Under the pieces are notes generated by a model. The model was not told the DNA's origin, did not search any database, and saw nothing but the letters and a program-made list of their open reading frames with translations. 64,000 nucleotides of DNA. Origin: Pisolithus tinctorius. Taxonomy: Eukaryota > Basidiomycota > Agaricomycetes > Boletales > Pisolithaceae. This document shows, one piece after another, positions 22,829-33,965 of this stretch (positions within the stretch are counted from its first letter, which is position 1; each line of letters opens with the position of its first letter). The position numbers and the translations under genes were made by a program. The stretch covers positions 2,294,001 to 2,358,000 of the forward strand of contig JANFAH010000004.1 of NCBI GenBank assembly GCA_024663395.1, read 5' to 3'.

Positions 22829-24574
22829 ATGCCCACCACACCGCGCATCCGCGTTGTCGTCCAACTCCCCTACGACAGGCCAGAGAACCCTCTACAAGAC
22901 CCTCCCCATGTACGTCACTTCGCAGTCTGACCTCGGAGAGATGTTTAGCACCGTTGATGGAACAGATAGAATGGAACGCCGAAAAGGCTAACATTCTCTG
23001 GGAAGTAATCGCGCTTTCTCGGACGAGTGATAACGGCGGGACCGACTGTACGTATCATCCGTCCCCGCATCTCTCCTCACGTTTAAAGCGTTGAGAATAA
23101 CGACAGGGAAGGGCCTTGCAGCACACCTTGACGTACCACTACCGTACCTCCTGTATCGTGCCCAGGCCCGTTACGAGGAGGACCTTCGCGGTCTCAAGGA
23201 CATCCCTGGAGTTCTTTCGCATCCAACCTCTCAGCAACCTACAAGTGGAGTGCCACCCTCTTCACGTCGCCCTTCGTCGTCAGCGGGCGCACTACCTCAT
23301 TTAGGTGCGCCAACGGCTACAGCACCGACCATAGATCGGGGCCAGCCACTCTCTATCCGCATACCCACCAGAAAGATAAGTGGTGGCGCAGCCAGCGCGA
23401 GGACGCTTACAGGGTCTGCGATGTCCGCTACCCCACTTGGCGTTCGTTTGCGATTGACCTCGCTTACGCACAAGTCCCCATCCAAGACCCGATTTCCGCA
23501 TGCACAACGGCAGGGGCAAGCCAGGATTTCTTCTCCTACGGCTACTCTCCAGGAAATTGTTTTAAGGCATTCTACTGCGTCGCTCCGATCTCCATCTCCA
23601 TTTTCCGAAGGGGAATCTAGCGACTCCAGTGATACTTCCGAGGTAATGAGGAGGAAGGAGGAAGAAGAAGAAAGAAACGCGGAGGAGAGGGAAGCGTTGG
23701 ATAAGAAGCTAGCACAACTGCAAAAAACGATGACGACTGAGATGGTTGGACTAGTGCGAAATCCTCCTTCCCAGAACAAAGGCAAGGAGAAAGAGGCCAT
23801 ACGGGGTCGCACACCTTTTCCAATGCCGATTATTAGCACTACTACCGCTGGCTTGTCTGGGGTCACTGCAACAGGTTCCCCAGCCAAACCACGGTTTAGT
23901 GAGGACATTGGCTTTGGTTTTAGACAAGAAGGAATGGGCTTTGCACCTAGAAATAGGGACCATAGTGCGAGTGTTTCGAGTGTTTCCTCCCCACAGGGAT
24001 CAGTACCATCCATTCCATCACCTACGTCCCCGCCCTCACCTGGACCCGTGATAAATCCGTCTTCTCAAACTCCTCCTCATAGCCAAGCGCACTTTCAAAC
24101 ACACGGTTATACTCATACACATCTCCATCCACATTCCCAAGCGCCCTCACTTTCGACTTCACCGATGGCACGTCATATCCCGTCCTCCAAATCAAGCTCT
24201 CCTCCAGTCATCTCTGCGCAAAACGCAAGAGGCCATGCACATCTGCGTACCATTGGGCAAGGAACAGGCCCTCTGTATGGTGCAGCAGTTGTCAGTGAAG
24301 GGGAAAGCACACAAGGGAGTACAGCGAGTAGCTTCAGCGATCTGAGTGGTAAGGCTGTGTCCACACTTTCCTTGGACATATATCCAATTTCTTGCACACA
24401 CAGATGCCAGCGTTTCGCCGTCTGCACTGGAGAGTGCACTTATGTCTAATTTTCGTACAGGAGGGTCAAAGATGTAGGTACTCGCGGATTTTTTGTACGG
24501 AATTACTCATGGATGCGCATCCTAGGTCGACCATTGCGAGGAGCAGATTAGGTGGAAGAGGTACGCGCCAGTGA
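22829..24574 (+). CDS. ATG29: ATG29 autophagy scaffold protein
   Basis: The N-terminus is the Atg29 domain: RIRVVVQLPYDRPENPLQDP, spliced into HIEWNAEKANILWEVIALS, then after a second intron DWKGLAAHLDVPLPYLLYRA and QARYEEDLRGLKD. These exons join in frame with GT-AG introns. The remainder is a long Ser/Pro/Thr-rich, probably disordered region with an acidic, charged helix near 23640-23740 (RRKEEEEERNAEEREALDKK). The last two exons give SALESALMSNF and a short basic end (STIARSRLGGRG) with the stop at 24574. Atg29 joins Atg17 and Atg31 in the scaffold that starts phagophore formation. Basidiomycete forms are longer than the yeast protein, as here. Confidence 0.85.
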
Positions 24575-24847
24575 AAATGTTTTTCTCTCTGTATGTAGAC
24601 GAGATCTTGGTTATCATTGTGACCAAAAAAGGAATTCTCCCTATTCATGTACCGGAATTAGCCGACCTAGAATATGTCCCCAGGTGCTTCCCTTGGTGGC
24701 TATTGAGCTTTGTGCTCCGACCTGCTGGCATCATCATCTACCTATCATCTATCTAGCAAGTAGGGGACAGTAGTCGTCGCTTGACAAGTACTGGCCAGTT
24801 GTCGCTACCAAGAACCACACAACCTCGAACCCCTCAGTGCAATCAAA

Positions 24848-26686
24848 ATGCGGCTGACTTTTGTCAACCAAGATGGAGATGCATACTTTCTCGAGATAGA
24901 CCCAAGCATGCAACTTCACGATGTTATGGTTCTCCTCGAGGCAGAGGTGAGCTGCGCGCCTTTACCCATGACCCTTGAAAAACGGACTGACACAGTATCA
25001 CCCAAAATATTGCGCGTGCATCCGGCGTCCCTTTGCTGGCTGAATCGATCTCATGCAACTGCCGGCAGTCGGATATCCCTGTTTCTGACCAAACCATCTA
25101 CTTCGAGGGGAGACTTCTTAGCAATCCACACGCAACGATGTCACAATTGGGGCTCGTGGAGGATTCGATGTTGTATATCAGGAGGCCGTCAAGTGTATCG
25201 GTAGGGAGGTAGGTTCACACGCAGTCACCAGTATCAGGCATTTATGTTACATCGTCCATAATGGTGACGTTTGGTCAACGTGCGTCTGTGCAAAAATGAA
25301 TAGACAGACTGGCATCCAGGATGCAGAAACGGCGCGGCTACAGTTGTTGGGTAATCCGGAATTAATGGCACGATTGCAGGCGGTACGAATTTGATTGCTT
25401 CACTCTTTGAGGTCGTGAGTGAAAAATGGTTTCCCCCCTGTTTTAGACGCGACCAGAGTTATTCGAAGCTGCCAAACATGATCCTGCCAGATTCGCTCAA
25501 CTTTATCATCAACTGTCCGAACGCTTGGCTGCAGTTGAAGTTGAGCGTCAGCGGGCCATGGAATTGCTTCATTCCGACCCGTACAACGTCGAAGCGCAGA
25601 GACGCATCGAGGAAGCGATCCAACAACAAGCAATCATGGAAAATATGGAGCATGCGCTGGAGTATAGCCCTGAATCCTTCGGAAGGGTGACCATGTTGTA
25701 GTAAGCAAATCTCCTACACGATAACACTGTTTCTTTCTGGTGTGGCTTATTTCAGCGTAACGGGTACTGACTTTTTCCATAACAGTGTTCCCGTCGAAGT
25801 CAACGGTCGCCCCGTCAAGGCATTTGTAGACAGCGGTGCACAACAAACCATCAGTATGTCATTTCCTTTCTTCGTTTCCGCCACTCCATCTCACTATCTA
25901 TAATACAGTGAGCCCAGAGTGTGCCGAAGCTTGCAAGCAAGTCCTTTAGAAAGTTAGCTGCTTTATTCTGATACTTACACGAAGGTCACGGCAGTGTCAT
26001 GCGACTTTTAGACAAGCGATTTGCGGGTATCGCGCGTGGTGTAGGTACAGCCAAGATCCTCGGCAGAGTACACAGTGCGCAACTTAAAGTGGGCAACGTG
26101 TTCCTGCACTGTTCATTTACTATTATCGAGGTGCATTTCTTCCGTCATGCAGTCTCGCTTGCGTAAACTCAGACGATTTCCGACTCTCCAGGGCCGCGAG
26201 GTTGACCTCCTCCTCGGCCTTGATATGCTTAAGGCTCATCAAGCTTGCATTGACCTCGAGAAGAATGTTCTACGTATCCAAGGCTGTGAAGTCGCTTTCC
26301 TAGCTGAACACGAACTTCCCGAGAAAGCGCGCGCCATGGAAATGGCCGGTGAGATTCCTCCTTCACCTGTTGCTAATACATCTGCGGTAGGAGCAGGGAT
26401 GGGTCGTGCAGGGGTAGATGGGCCTTCCGTGCCTGGACACCTACGGGAGCCATCGGGATTGGGATTACACTCCTTCTCAGGAAGCGGACAGCGACTGGGT
26501 TCCATGCCAGCGGCTTCTAACTCACAAGGAAGCCATCCGAGGGCAGGTCAATCGGAGACATCGAGATTTCCCGAGAACTCTATCCAAACACTTATGGATC
26601 TTGGGGTAGTGAGGGAGGAGGCGGTTAGGTTGCTAGAGGCTGCGGGTGGCAGCGTTGACGTTGCTGCGAGTATGTTGTTCCTATGA
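24848..26686 (+). CDS. DDI1: DDI1 ubiquitin-dependent aspartyl protease/shuttle (UBL-HDD-RVP-UBA)
   Basis: Spliced exons encode the full Ddi1 architecture. A ubiquitin-like domain starts at [20 protein letters not shown]. The helical domain has [20 protein letters not shown]. The retroviral-type protease domain carries the catalytic motif FVDSGAQQT, followed by [11 protein letters not shown] and [18 protein letters not shown]. After a Gly/Ser/Pro linker comes a C-terminal UBA domain ([20 protein letters not shown]). The protein acts on heavily ubiquitinated clients and delivers them to the proteasome. One intron (25937-25994) appears to use a GC donor (GCAAGT), which is the only junction that preserves CAEAC followed by MRLLDKRF. 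A truncated relative lies 4.3 kb downstream at 30961-32119. The start at 24848 is the first ATG of the domain. Confidence 0.93.
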
Positions 26687-27164
26687 AAGACGGCTCGAAA
26701 AGCAATATCCGGCGGGAACGAAAAGGTCGCCCCGAAGAACGAGCTATAAAACTTTGGATTGTAGTCAACTCATTGTTCTCACGTGCGGGATGGAGCCACA
26801 GGTGCTAAGGGATGAAAACAATTTTTACCCATAGATGCATGACCATGTAACACTAGGAATACCACCCCTGACCTTACACAGACATCTGTGTCCCCCTCAA
26901 AATAAGACATTCTCAAACGTTCGGATTTGAATGAAATGGTCGACTATGAAAAAGAATACACCCGTATACGGTGCACCGACCTTGTGCAATCAACATACAA
27001 CCATACAAAATCGACATGTACCGCCGTAGCACATAATTGACGTCAATATGCGGGGATTCCACCACGAAGTCCAGCATAACGAGGCACCACAACGAAATGC
27101 GGATACAGCATCTATGACGTATTCAAGTGTATGGTGGGCAAATGGTGAGACTGTTGGCGGTAAT

Positions 27165-27340
27165 TTACCTTAATAACTGGCGGCACCGCAGCCTTTTGTT
27201 GGGACACAATCTGCATGAATATGTTCCGAAGGTCTGAAATGGCGCACGCAAGTCCGCGACAAGTTGCGCAATGCTAACCTCTGTGATACAACTTACCCAA
27301 CCTATGTGTTTCTTTGGCTGGCTGGGACCCGATACCTCTC
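27165..27340 (+). repeat. Dispersed repeat block A, copy 1
   Basis: This block aligns with about 61640-61820 on the same strand, at roughly 75 percent identity by eye. Anchors include ACAATCTG, a TCCGAAG[AG]TCTGAA stretch, and the segment around GATACAACTTACCCAAC. No frame is shared cleanly. Confidence 0.55.
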
Positions 27341-27344
27341 TGCC

Positions 27345-28068
27345 TTAAAGTTGTGCGGTTACTGTACAACCTTGGACGCTTATAATGGGGTAGCCTCGTC
27401 TGGAAAAAATTCCTTGGTAAATCCACACCTTTGGCCAAGTCTTTCCAATGACACTGCATGTTAGAAATCCACGGAGAACATGGTGAGGAAGAAAGGCTGT
27501 TATGAAATTTGATTATGATAGAGGTCATTAGCTACACGAGACCCGGAAACGTCAAGTACCTCACCCAGTAGTACCATGCTCGGTAATGGTCATCTGCAAC
27601 CCAGGACGCGGGTTACCTGAGACAACGTTGATTCGTTGGTTAGTTCATAGACTGACCTGGCCACATGGTGAGAGCGTCAGAGACACAGATGGGGAAGTTG
27701 GCGACGCAGTGGGGTGTTGCCAACGGCCCAAAAAAAGGCGGAAGCAAACGTCAAGGTTGACATCCACGACAAGACTCCACCTGGAAGCTGCCCTCTACTC
27801 ATGTTGCTGAGATCTCGCGCCGTTTCGCCGTGCGCGAACGTAGGCGCTGTGGAATACGTATGGTGAAGAAATGGAGCGTCCGTGCCGGATATCCGCCGGG
27901 ACACCATCAAGTCACCGATCGAGCGTGTGGATCTGGCCCACGGGTTCACAACCTTCACCTTGCGCCTCCCAAGCCCGGCCTGAGGCTGAGTCGAACCAAT
28001 CGTTACCGCAGCGCAGTAGTGCAGTCATCTCAGAGCGAGTATTTGTCACAGCGGAGTCAGTTGCGACC
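27345..28068 (+). repeat. Dispersed repeat block B, copy 1
   Basis: This 0.7 kb block aligns with the minus strand of about 60930-61645 over its whole length with small indels. Shared pieces include AAGTCTTTCCAAT, GTCATTAGCTACAC, GGGTTACCTGAGACAACG and GGACACCATCAAGTCA. Both copies translate in one frame to VPDIRRDTIKS, with most differences at third positions there, which hints at a former coding sequence now broken by frame breaks in both copies. No known family is recognised. Confidence 0.65.
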
Positions 28069-29499
28069 ATGGGCGTGAAGTATGTTCTTTCTTCAACGAC
28101 CATTGTCTGTTCCAGGATCCTGATACACCCATCACTTCGCTCCTTTCGCATGATCTACTCCATCGGGGGTCCCGTCTGGGTGTGCGCACGCACTTTGTTA
28201 TCATCGGCGACGCACTTCGCGGCTCGCCCTATCCCGACCGTGCGATCGTTGCCACATGTCTCGCGCCCTCCCGTAACTGCGTTGTTGCAACGACCAACGG
28301 CTCATTTGATTACGGGACCTCCAAAACTGGTTGTGAATCTGGAAACTGTGTTGGATGATGCTGAACAAAGTCCTGCACCTGTGCTTCAGCCTGTTTTTGA
28401 CAGTGTCTCCAACCCCTTCCCTGCACTACCACCCATCCACTCGAAAGACATCGAGCGTCGAGTATTCACCCATCGGAGCTACCATGGCCGGCCAAACCAT
28501 GTTTTTGAAGATCATCTAGGGGATCCCAGTCCTGACAATGAAAAGTAAGTTACTTTGTTGATTGTGTCTTGGACCTTGGTATATTTCCATTGGTGTATGT
28601 GGGCAGATTGATTTATTGATCATTGCAGATATGAGCATTTAGGGGATACTGTCCTCAGCCTTGTTGTAACCAAGATCCTTGTTGATGACTACCCATTGCT
28701 TCGTGTGGGCCCCTCAACAGTATGTTTTCCTTGGTTGCTGGCATTCCAAAGGCATTGGTAGTTGATTGCTGTTCCTCTTCATCCACCAGAAACTTCGTGC
28801 CCTGGTAGTGGGTAATGCCACTCTTGCAAATATCTCTTGTCAGTATGGGCTTCACCAGCACCTGAGGCTTCATACTGCACAGGAAGTTACACTTAGAGCA
28901 AGCCTGAACATTCAAGGTGAGTAACTGATGACATTAATTTTTGGGACCTGGATGTTTAATTTTTTGGGTTTGAACAGCTGATGTATTTGAGGTAAGCTTA
29001 CCCCCTTTGATCAATAACACTTGGCATACTGATCAGGGTGTCACCATTGACTTAGTCCTATATTGGTGGGCTCTACTGTGACCAGGGACTGCCTGCTGTT
29101 GAGACCTGGCTGAGGGCCCTTTTCATACCATATATAAAGGCAGCCTATGATCATGTCAGAACTCAGCATGGCCTGCCTCCAGCTTCACTTCCAGATGACA
29201 GCTTGACAGCTTTTGGGGACATGAGCAGGAAGACTGGTGCAATAATTGATGATGAAAGTAGTGGCTCAACTCGTGGTCATCTGGCCCTCTTCAATCAACT
29301 AATGCACAAGAAACAGTTGGATGTGGAATGGGTCTATACCACCAGTGAGGTGGGAGATAAAAATGTCACAACTCCAATTTGGAGTGTCAGAGCTGAAGTT
29401 AATGGAGAGGTGTATGGGAAGGGTAAGGGGAGGACAAAGAAGGCTGCCAGAAATGAGGCTGCAAAGAAGGGACTAATGAAGTTAGGGATAGACATGTAG
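28069..29499 (+). CDS. RNase III with C-terminal double-stranded RNA-binding domain
   Basis: Five exons give a class I-type RNase III. The N-terminal part (from the ATG at 28069) is not conserved. The domain starts at IERRVFTHRSYHGRPNHVFE and continues after the first intron with YEHLGDTVLSLVVTKIL, which holds the Glu and Asp of the active-site signature. It continues with GPSTKLRALVVGNATLA, and over two introns NIQADVFESYIGGLYCDQG, containing the second acidic pair. A dsRNA-binding domain (HLALFNQLMHKKQ, ending KGRTKKAARNEAAKKGL) lies at the C-terminus. All catalytic acidic positions are present, so cleavage of dsRNA is expected. The 3' four fifths lie in a segment nearly free of CpG. The 5' end abuts repeat block B1, so the true start could be downstream of 28069. 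Confidence 0.85.
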
Positions 29500-30633
29500 A
29501 TGTGGTATAGTAGGTTGGCCAAGGTAAGTAACATACCCTGCCTTTTTTCCTTCCTGAGACTCATATTTAGCATAGGTACTAGTTTGTTTGACATACAAGA
29601 CAAATCCCATCTGCATTCTCTATTCAGACCCTTGCTGGCAGAGGGTTTCAAGTAGGTCCCAGAACATCATGGAAACCCTCAGCTTGTTGGGAGTTTGAAG
29701 AGATAATGGAGGTGGGATTTGTATCTTGTATACCCTCATATATACCCTTGCCTTGTCTATGCATTTGCCATTATGATTTCTGATACTGTTCCTCTGAATC
29801 TGCTGTCATTGTTTTGCTGTTGTGTTTCACACATTAAGTACACTGTAGTTTTTCCTGTCTACCACTGATCTTACATAGTCTTCCTGTCAAAATCTACATT
29901 TTTCTTGTGCCCCTCAGGGTATATAACTGCAATTGACACCTCAGCCAGCATATGCAGATTTGAAGATATGAGGAGCTAAACTTTTAAAATTAAACACAGG
30001 GGTTCCTCCACAGGCTGCAGGGAGTGCTTTCAATCATAGTCCTGTATCATTGGTCATCTTTGGCCTTCAAAAAGGTATTTCAAACCCAATCAACAACTGG
30101 CAGTGCACCCCACACCCTACCAAAGGTTTTCAAATTGAGTTGATGGAAACATGGTCAAGAAGAGGTACCTCACTGGTCAACTAGCCAAGTTACTGATTCT
30201 TAGAAGGTCTTGCAGCTGCAGAGAAGGCAGGGCAGATATCAGCCATGACCATGGCACAGGATTACATTGCCAGGTCTTTCACCCAAGTAGAAACTCACAT
30301 AGCTGCAACACTGATAAGACTCCTTTACAGCCTCCCAGGATACATACAGCTGGTTTCCCTGAAACCCTAAAACTTCTGGAAGACAACAATGACTGTTGCA
30401 TGCAGGTCAGCAGGCATAAGGCTAGTCAGTGCAGTAATAAATGGTTGTTTCCCTAATCATGGCTTTGGTTTTTAAGACAAAAAAACCAAGTGAGAGGTTA
30501 ACCCAAGGACCTACCATGTTGCATATTTGGACACCAACCAAGTTACACAAGTAAGATCACCACCTGGCAGATGACCCATTGGCAATCAGTAGCCAGAGAA
30601 GGGGGAATGGATTGTGAATTCAGCAGACTATGC
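28492..30633. other. CpG-depleted segment of about 2.1 kb
   Basis: I counted about three CpG dinucleotides in roughly 2,140 bp, against five or six per 60 bp line immediately to the left (28441-28491) and many from 30670 onward. GpC is not depleted. The segment covers most of the RNase III exons plus 1.1 kb of following non-coding sequence rich in TG and CA. This is the footprint left by long-term CpG methylation and deamination, or by DNA from a CpG-poor source. Confidence 0.8.
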
Positions 30634-30960
30634 CGGTGAGGAATCCAGCATCAAGACTGATGAATGATCTTGGTAAGTTGAGCCCCCAGCATCACTTCCC
30701 GGGCTTAATGGCCGGATGGGTCTCAGGGTATGCATGAAACAAACCAACTTCGTGCCCCGCAGTGCCGTCGAGTTGTAAGGTCCGAAAAGGGAAGAGAAGC
30801 ATCAGAGACCCCACCGATTCGGATGTCATCTCATTTGGCATTAGTGGAGTCCAACCAAGGTTCAGCCCCACAATAAACCTGCCCAAACCTGCTAACTGGT
30901 TCGTCGCCGAACCCACTAGCATCGAACGTCGAGCACTGATCTTGCAGCAAGGCTATTACT
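29500..30960. other. Non-coding stretch between RNase III and the DDI1-like gene
   Basis: No gene is supported. A 101-codon frame at 30151 carries no conserved feature. Up to about 30633 the sequence is CpG-depleted; from there to 30960 it has normal composition and forms the upstream region of the DDI1-like gene. Confidence 0.6.
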
Positions 30961-32119
30961 ATGGAATTAACGTTTGTCGATGACTTGGGGGATACGCATG
31001 TTGTGGAGGCGGACCCAGGTTACGGGCTCGACAGTATCATGGCGCATCTCGAAGAGGAGGTGAGTTGCTTTCCGCCCCACCTGGTGTTGGTGTATGCTAT
31101 GACTGAGCGGTCTCTTTCTCATTTCGTAAACTGATGATGTACTATGGGATTCGCTTCCGTTGGCGGAATTGATTTTTTCCTATATCGTGGATGAATCCAA
31201 GTAGTCAGGCATCCCTGTCCAAGAGCAAGCTATCGTGTTCAATGGGGTCCCACTTGTTGGTTCAAAAACATTGCGAGAATTTGGTGTGGCTGATAAGTCC
31301 ATGTTGCTGCTCCGGAGACAACGAAATACCCCAGTCAAAGGGTAAATGCCTGTTTGCGATCTTGTCTGGAAGTTGCTTACACCTCATATTCTGTGTCGCG
31401 TTAGGCAGTTCGCCGATGACGGGTTGCAGGGGCAAATCGAAGTAGTGTCTCGACAACGAACGATCATGGAGAACATGGAGCATGCATCCGAACATATCCC
31501 CAAGTCATTCGAAAGTGTGACAATGCTCTGGTGGGACGAGTCTCTTGTCATCTGTCTTCCCCATGCGTACTCACTACTGAAATGCCAGCGTTCCCGCCGA
31601 AGTCAATGGTCGTCCTGTCAAAGCTTTGGTAAACACCTATGCACAACATACTCTCAGTACGCCACTCCATCGTCCGATCCTCCACCTCTGACACCCGTCC
31701 TTGTTTGCATTCAGTAAGTCTAGGATGCGCGGAAGCTTGCGGGTAAGCCTCTGAACTCATGCATGTCGTTCTGGTACCGGTGCTCAGTACATGTCAGTAT
31801 AACACAACTTGTTGACAAGCGCTTTGAGGGCACTGTGCAAGGCTCTGCCACACCCCAGGTTGTCGGTAGGGTGTACAGCACACAATTGAAATTCGGCAAC
31901 TTGTCTCTAAACTGGTCGGTCACAGTCGTGGAGGTAGGGACGCATATTACGTGTTACCTTTGAACCAGGAACTTACGGTCGTTGTACATCTCCAAGGACC
32001 CCAGAGTTGACATGCAAATTGGCCTCGACCTGCTTAAAGCCCACCGCGCTTGCATTGACCTTGAAAGGGGTGTTCTCCGTATCCAAGGATATGAAATCGC
32101 CTTCCGAAAAGATATATGA
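30961..32119 (+). CDS. Truncated DDI1 paralogue lacking the catalytic Asp
   Basis: Seven exons (30961-31059, 31205-31341, 31405-31530, 31589-31656, 31715-31742, 31798-31933, 31997-32119) sum to 717 nt, an intact 238-residue frame. The protein is a short version of DDI1. It has a UBL-like start (MELTFVDDLGDTHVVEADP), a drastically shortened helical region (from RRQRNTPVKG straight to [13 protein letters not shown]), and the protease fold ([66 protein letters not shown]). It ends after the position where the DDI1 linker to UBA begins. Intron positions and phases match those in DDI1. The catalytic FVDSGAQ reads LVNTYAQ, so Asp, Ser and Gly are all replaced and protease activity is not expected. 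All its splice sites are GT-AG. It could be a regulator or competitor of DDI1, or an early pseudogene. Expression is unknown. Confidence 0.8.
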
Positions 32120-32303
32120 TGAATTGTGTTGATAAGGTTTTATTTTCTGCTGCGAGCATGGTTGATGAATAACTGGGAAGGTGGTCTTCGTTGCTGAATA
32201 GTGCGGATGTCTAAAAGGAATGCTGTACAGAGGGGAGGAGTGTATTTAGGTATACATGGATGAAACACTAGGAATACAGGCTTGTGGAATCTCTGCAACC
32301 CCA

Positions 32304-33866
32304 TCAGATCAAGCTAACTCTTGTCCTCACTAAACCACCTCTCCAGTTTCTCATTCCTGCACTTCGGTGGTGCGACGAATCAGCCTGCATTCTCGCGAAA
32401 GCGTCTTGTATATGCTCAGGTCTCAGCGCTGTTCGCGCCTCCGGAGGTGGCAAGAACAACGAGCTAGTTGGAAGCGGCGTATCATCGTCGTCATCATCCT
32501 CGCCATCTATTCGTTCCCTTCTCGCTCGCTTTGCAGCCTCAGTTTGAGAGTTCGCTTTGCGCTTCCCAAGAAGGGGGGAAGTCGAAGAAGGCGCATAATC
32601 GTCGCGAAGGTAGGATTCTTCCAAAGACTTTTTCACCTCCAGGCCCGCGAGAGTCAGTGATCGAACCATCTCGAAGGCGAGGAAACCGACGATATCAATA
32701 GTGTCATCGTTAGGTCTCAAGTCCAAGTGAGGAGGGAGGTTGAGGAAGTCACGAAACCGTTTAGCTAAGATGTGTGAATTAGTACAATAAACGTTGACTT
32801 TTATCCACACACCCATCTCGCAAAGAACGACCATGCACACCTTTTCGATACGTGAAACTTGCTTGCCTACAATCTGAATAATGCTGATATTCCTCTCTCG
32901 TCATCTGTCTTGTTGCGTCGTCTGCCTCCTTCAATCTCTGGATGCTGGCCTCGTGTGCCTCAATGTCATCCTCGTCTTCCTCGTCGTCAGATTGGTGACC
33001 CGCCTGCCGGAGTACCTCAGAGTAGATCGTCGAGATTTCCCAGGGGAGTTTGATGGTTATTTTCTGGGCTTTGGCCGCAAGTTTGTCTTCGTAGATAGGT
33101 GTAAGTTATGAACAGCATGTGATACAGTTCTGCCAAATAAATTAAACAAAAAGCTCACCATCACCGTCTTCTAGCGCTTCTACCTCCATTCCACCGCCCC
33201 CATCTCCCCCTGAGTCCTTGGCATGCTTCCGCACATCTTTCCACGAGAGGTACGTGCGAAGCCGGTTTACCTTTCCACGGTCATGTCGAATGAGAAAGAT
33301 GAGGTCCTCAGCGGTTATGAATTTTGCGTTACGACGGTTGGCAAGAGCACGGGCTTGAAGGATCTTGTGATGAGTAGTAGCCGTTTTGAGAGCACAGGGC
33401 GAGGAGTGGACGTACTAGTTCGATAAGCTGGCTGCGAATGATGTCCTCTACAAGATTGACAGTCTCGTGATTGGGGTCCTGAATCTCACCAAAGACGAAC
33501 ATCTACCATGCATGCATCGATAATTAACTTGATACGACTACGGAATGCACATACCATCTGAGATATCTCCTGTATGTATTTGTAATCCCTCTGTCCATCG
33601 GATTTCTTGGCTATTTGTTGCGCTCCCGTGAGGGCTGGGAGTGCTGTTGTCGCACTCGTTGGTGTTGCTGTAGGCACGTTAGCTGCCGTGACATTTACTG
33701 GTCCTGTCGACGAGGCAGTATGAGGTGGCGGGGGGTTCCCTAATGATGCTGCGGACGACGGAGCTGGTGTGGAAGGTGCCGGCACTGCCAACTGTGCGCC
33801 TGTGTTGGTGGTGAGGGCTGTCTGGATGGGAGGAGGGGCTTGTTCAGGTCGTTTGTAGTAGTCCAT
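32304..33866 (-). CDS. SPT3: SPT3, SAGA complex histone-fold subunit
   Basis: The first exon starts at 33866 (MDYYKRPEQ) and holds a long Pro/Thr/Ala-rich lead before [10 protein letters not shown]. After an intron comes the first histone fold ([20 protein letters not shown], then [20 protein letters not shown] and [20 protein letters not shown]), followed by KDVRKHAKD, the family's signature. The second fold follows after further introns ([40 protein letters not shown]). A basic patch and a Pro-rich tail end at 32304. SPT3 is a TFIID-18-like SAGA subunit that helps TBP loading. Exons join across introns near 33490, 33420, 33150 and 32770. It is divergent from the YNG2 gene with only 99 bp between starts. 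Confidence 0.9.
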
Positions 33867-33965
33867 TGAGCCCACCTCAAATGACGTTCACAGGCGTAAT
33901 TTGTTGGTAAACAGAATAGGAAGTGGGCCTTAGTCAGCAGCGACCCTGCTTGTTCAAGGACGACC
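33867..33965. promoter_or_regulatory. Short divergent promoter of SPT3 and YNG2
   Basis: The starts of two genes for chromatin co-activator subunits (SAGA and NuA4) are 99 bp apart on opposite strands. They must share core promoter sequence. Confidence 0.6.

Larger units (their letters stand above)
26687..28068. other. Intergenic region with repeat blocks A1 and B1
   Basis: The first part is the 3' flank of DDI1. From about 27165 to 28065 it consists of two blocks also found near 61 kb. No intact gene is supported. Several frames here look once-coding but are broken between the two copies. The block ends within a few bases of the ATG assigned to the RNase III gene. Confidence 0.6.

Noticed and set aside
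23297..24013. 238-codon minus-strand frame inside ATG29
   Set aside because: Shadow of the Ser/Pro-rich ATG29 exon; no domain, no splice logic.
30151..30456. 101-codon frame in the CpG-depleted stretch
   Set aside because: Composition follows the depleted DNA, no conserved feature or splice signal.
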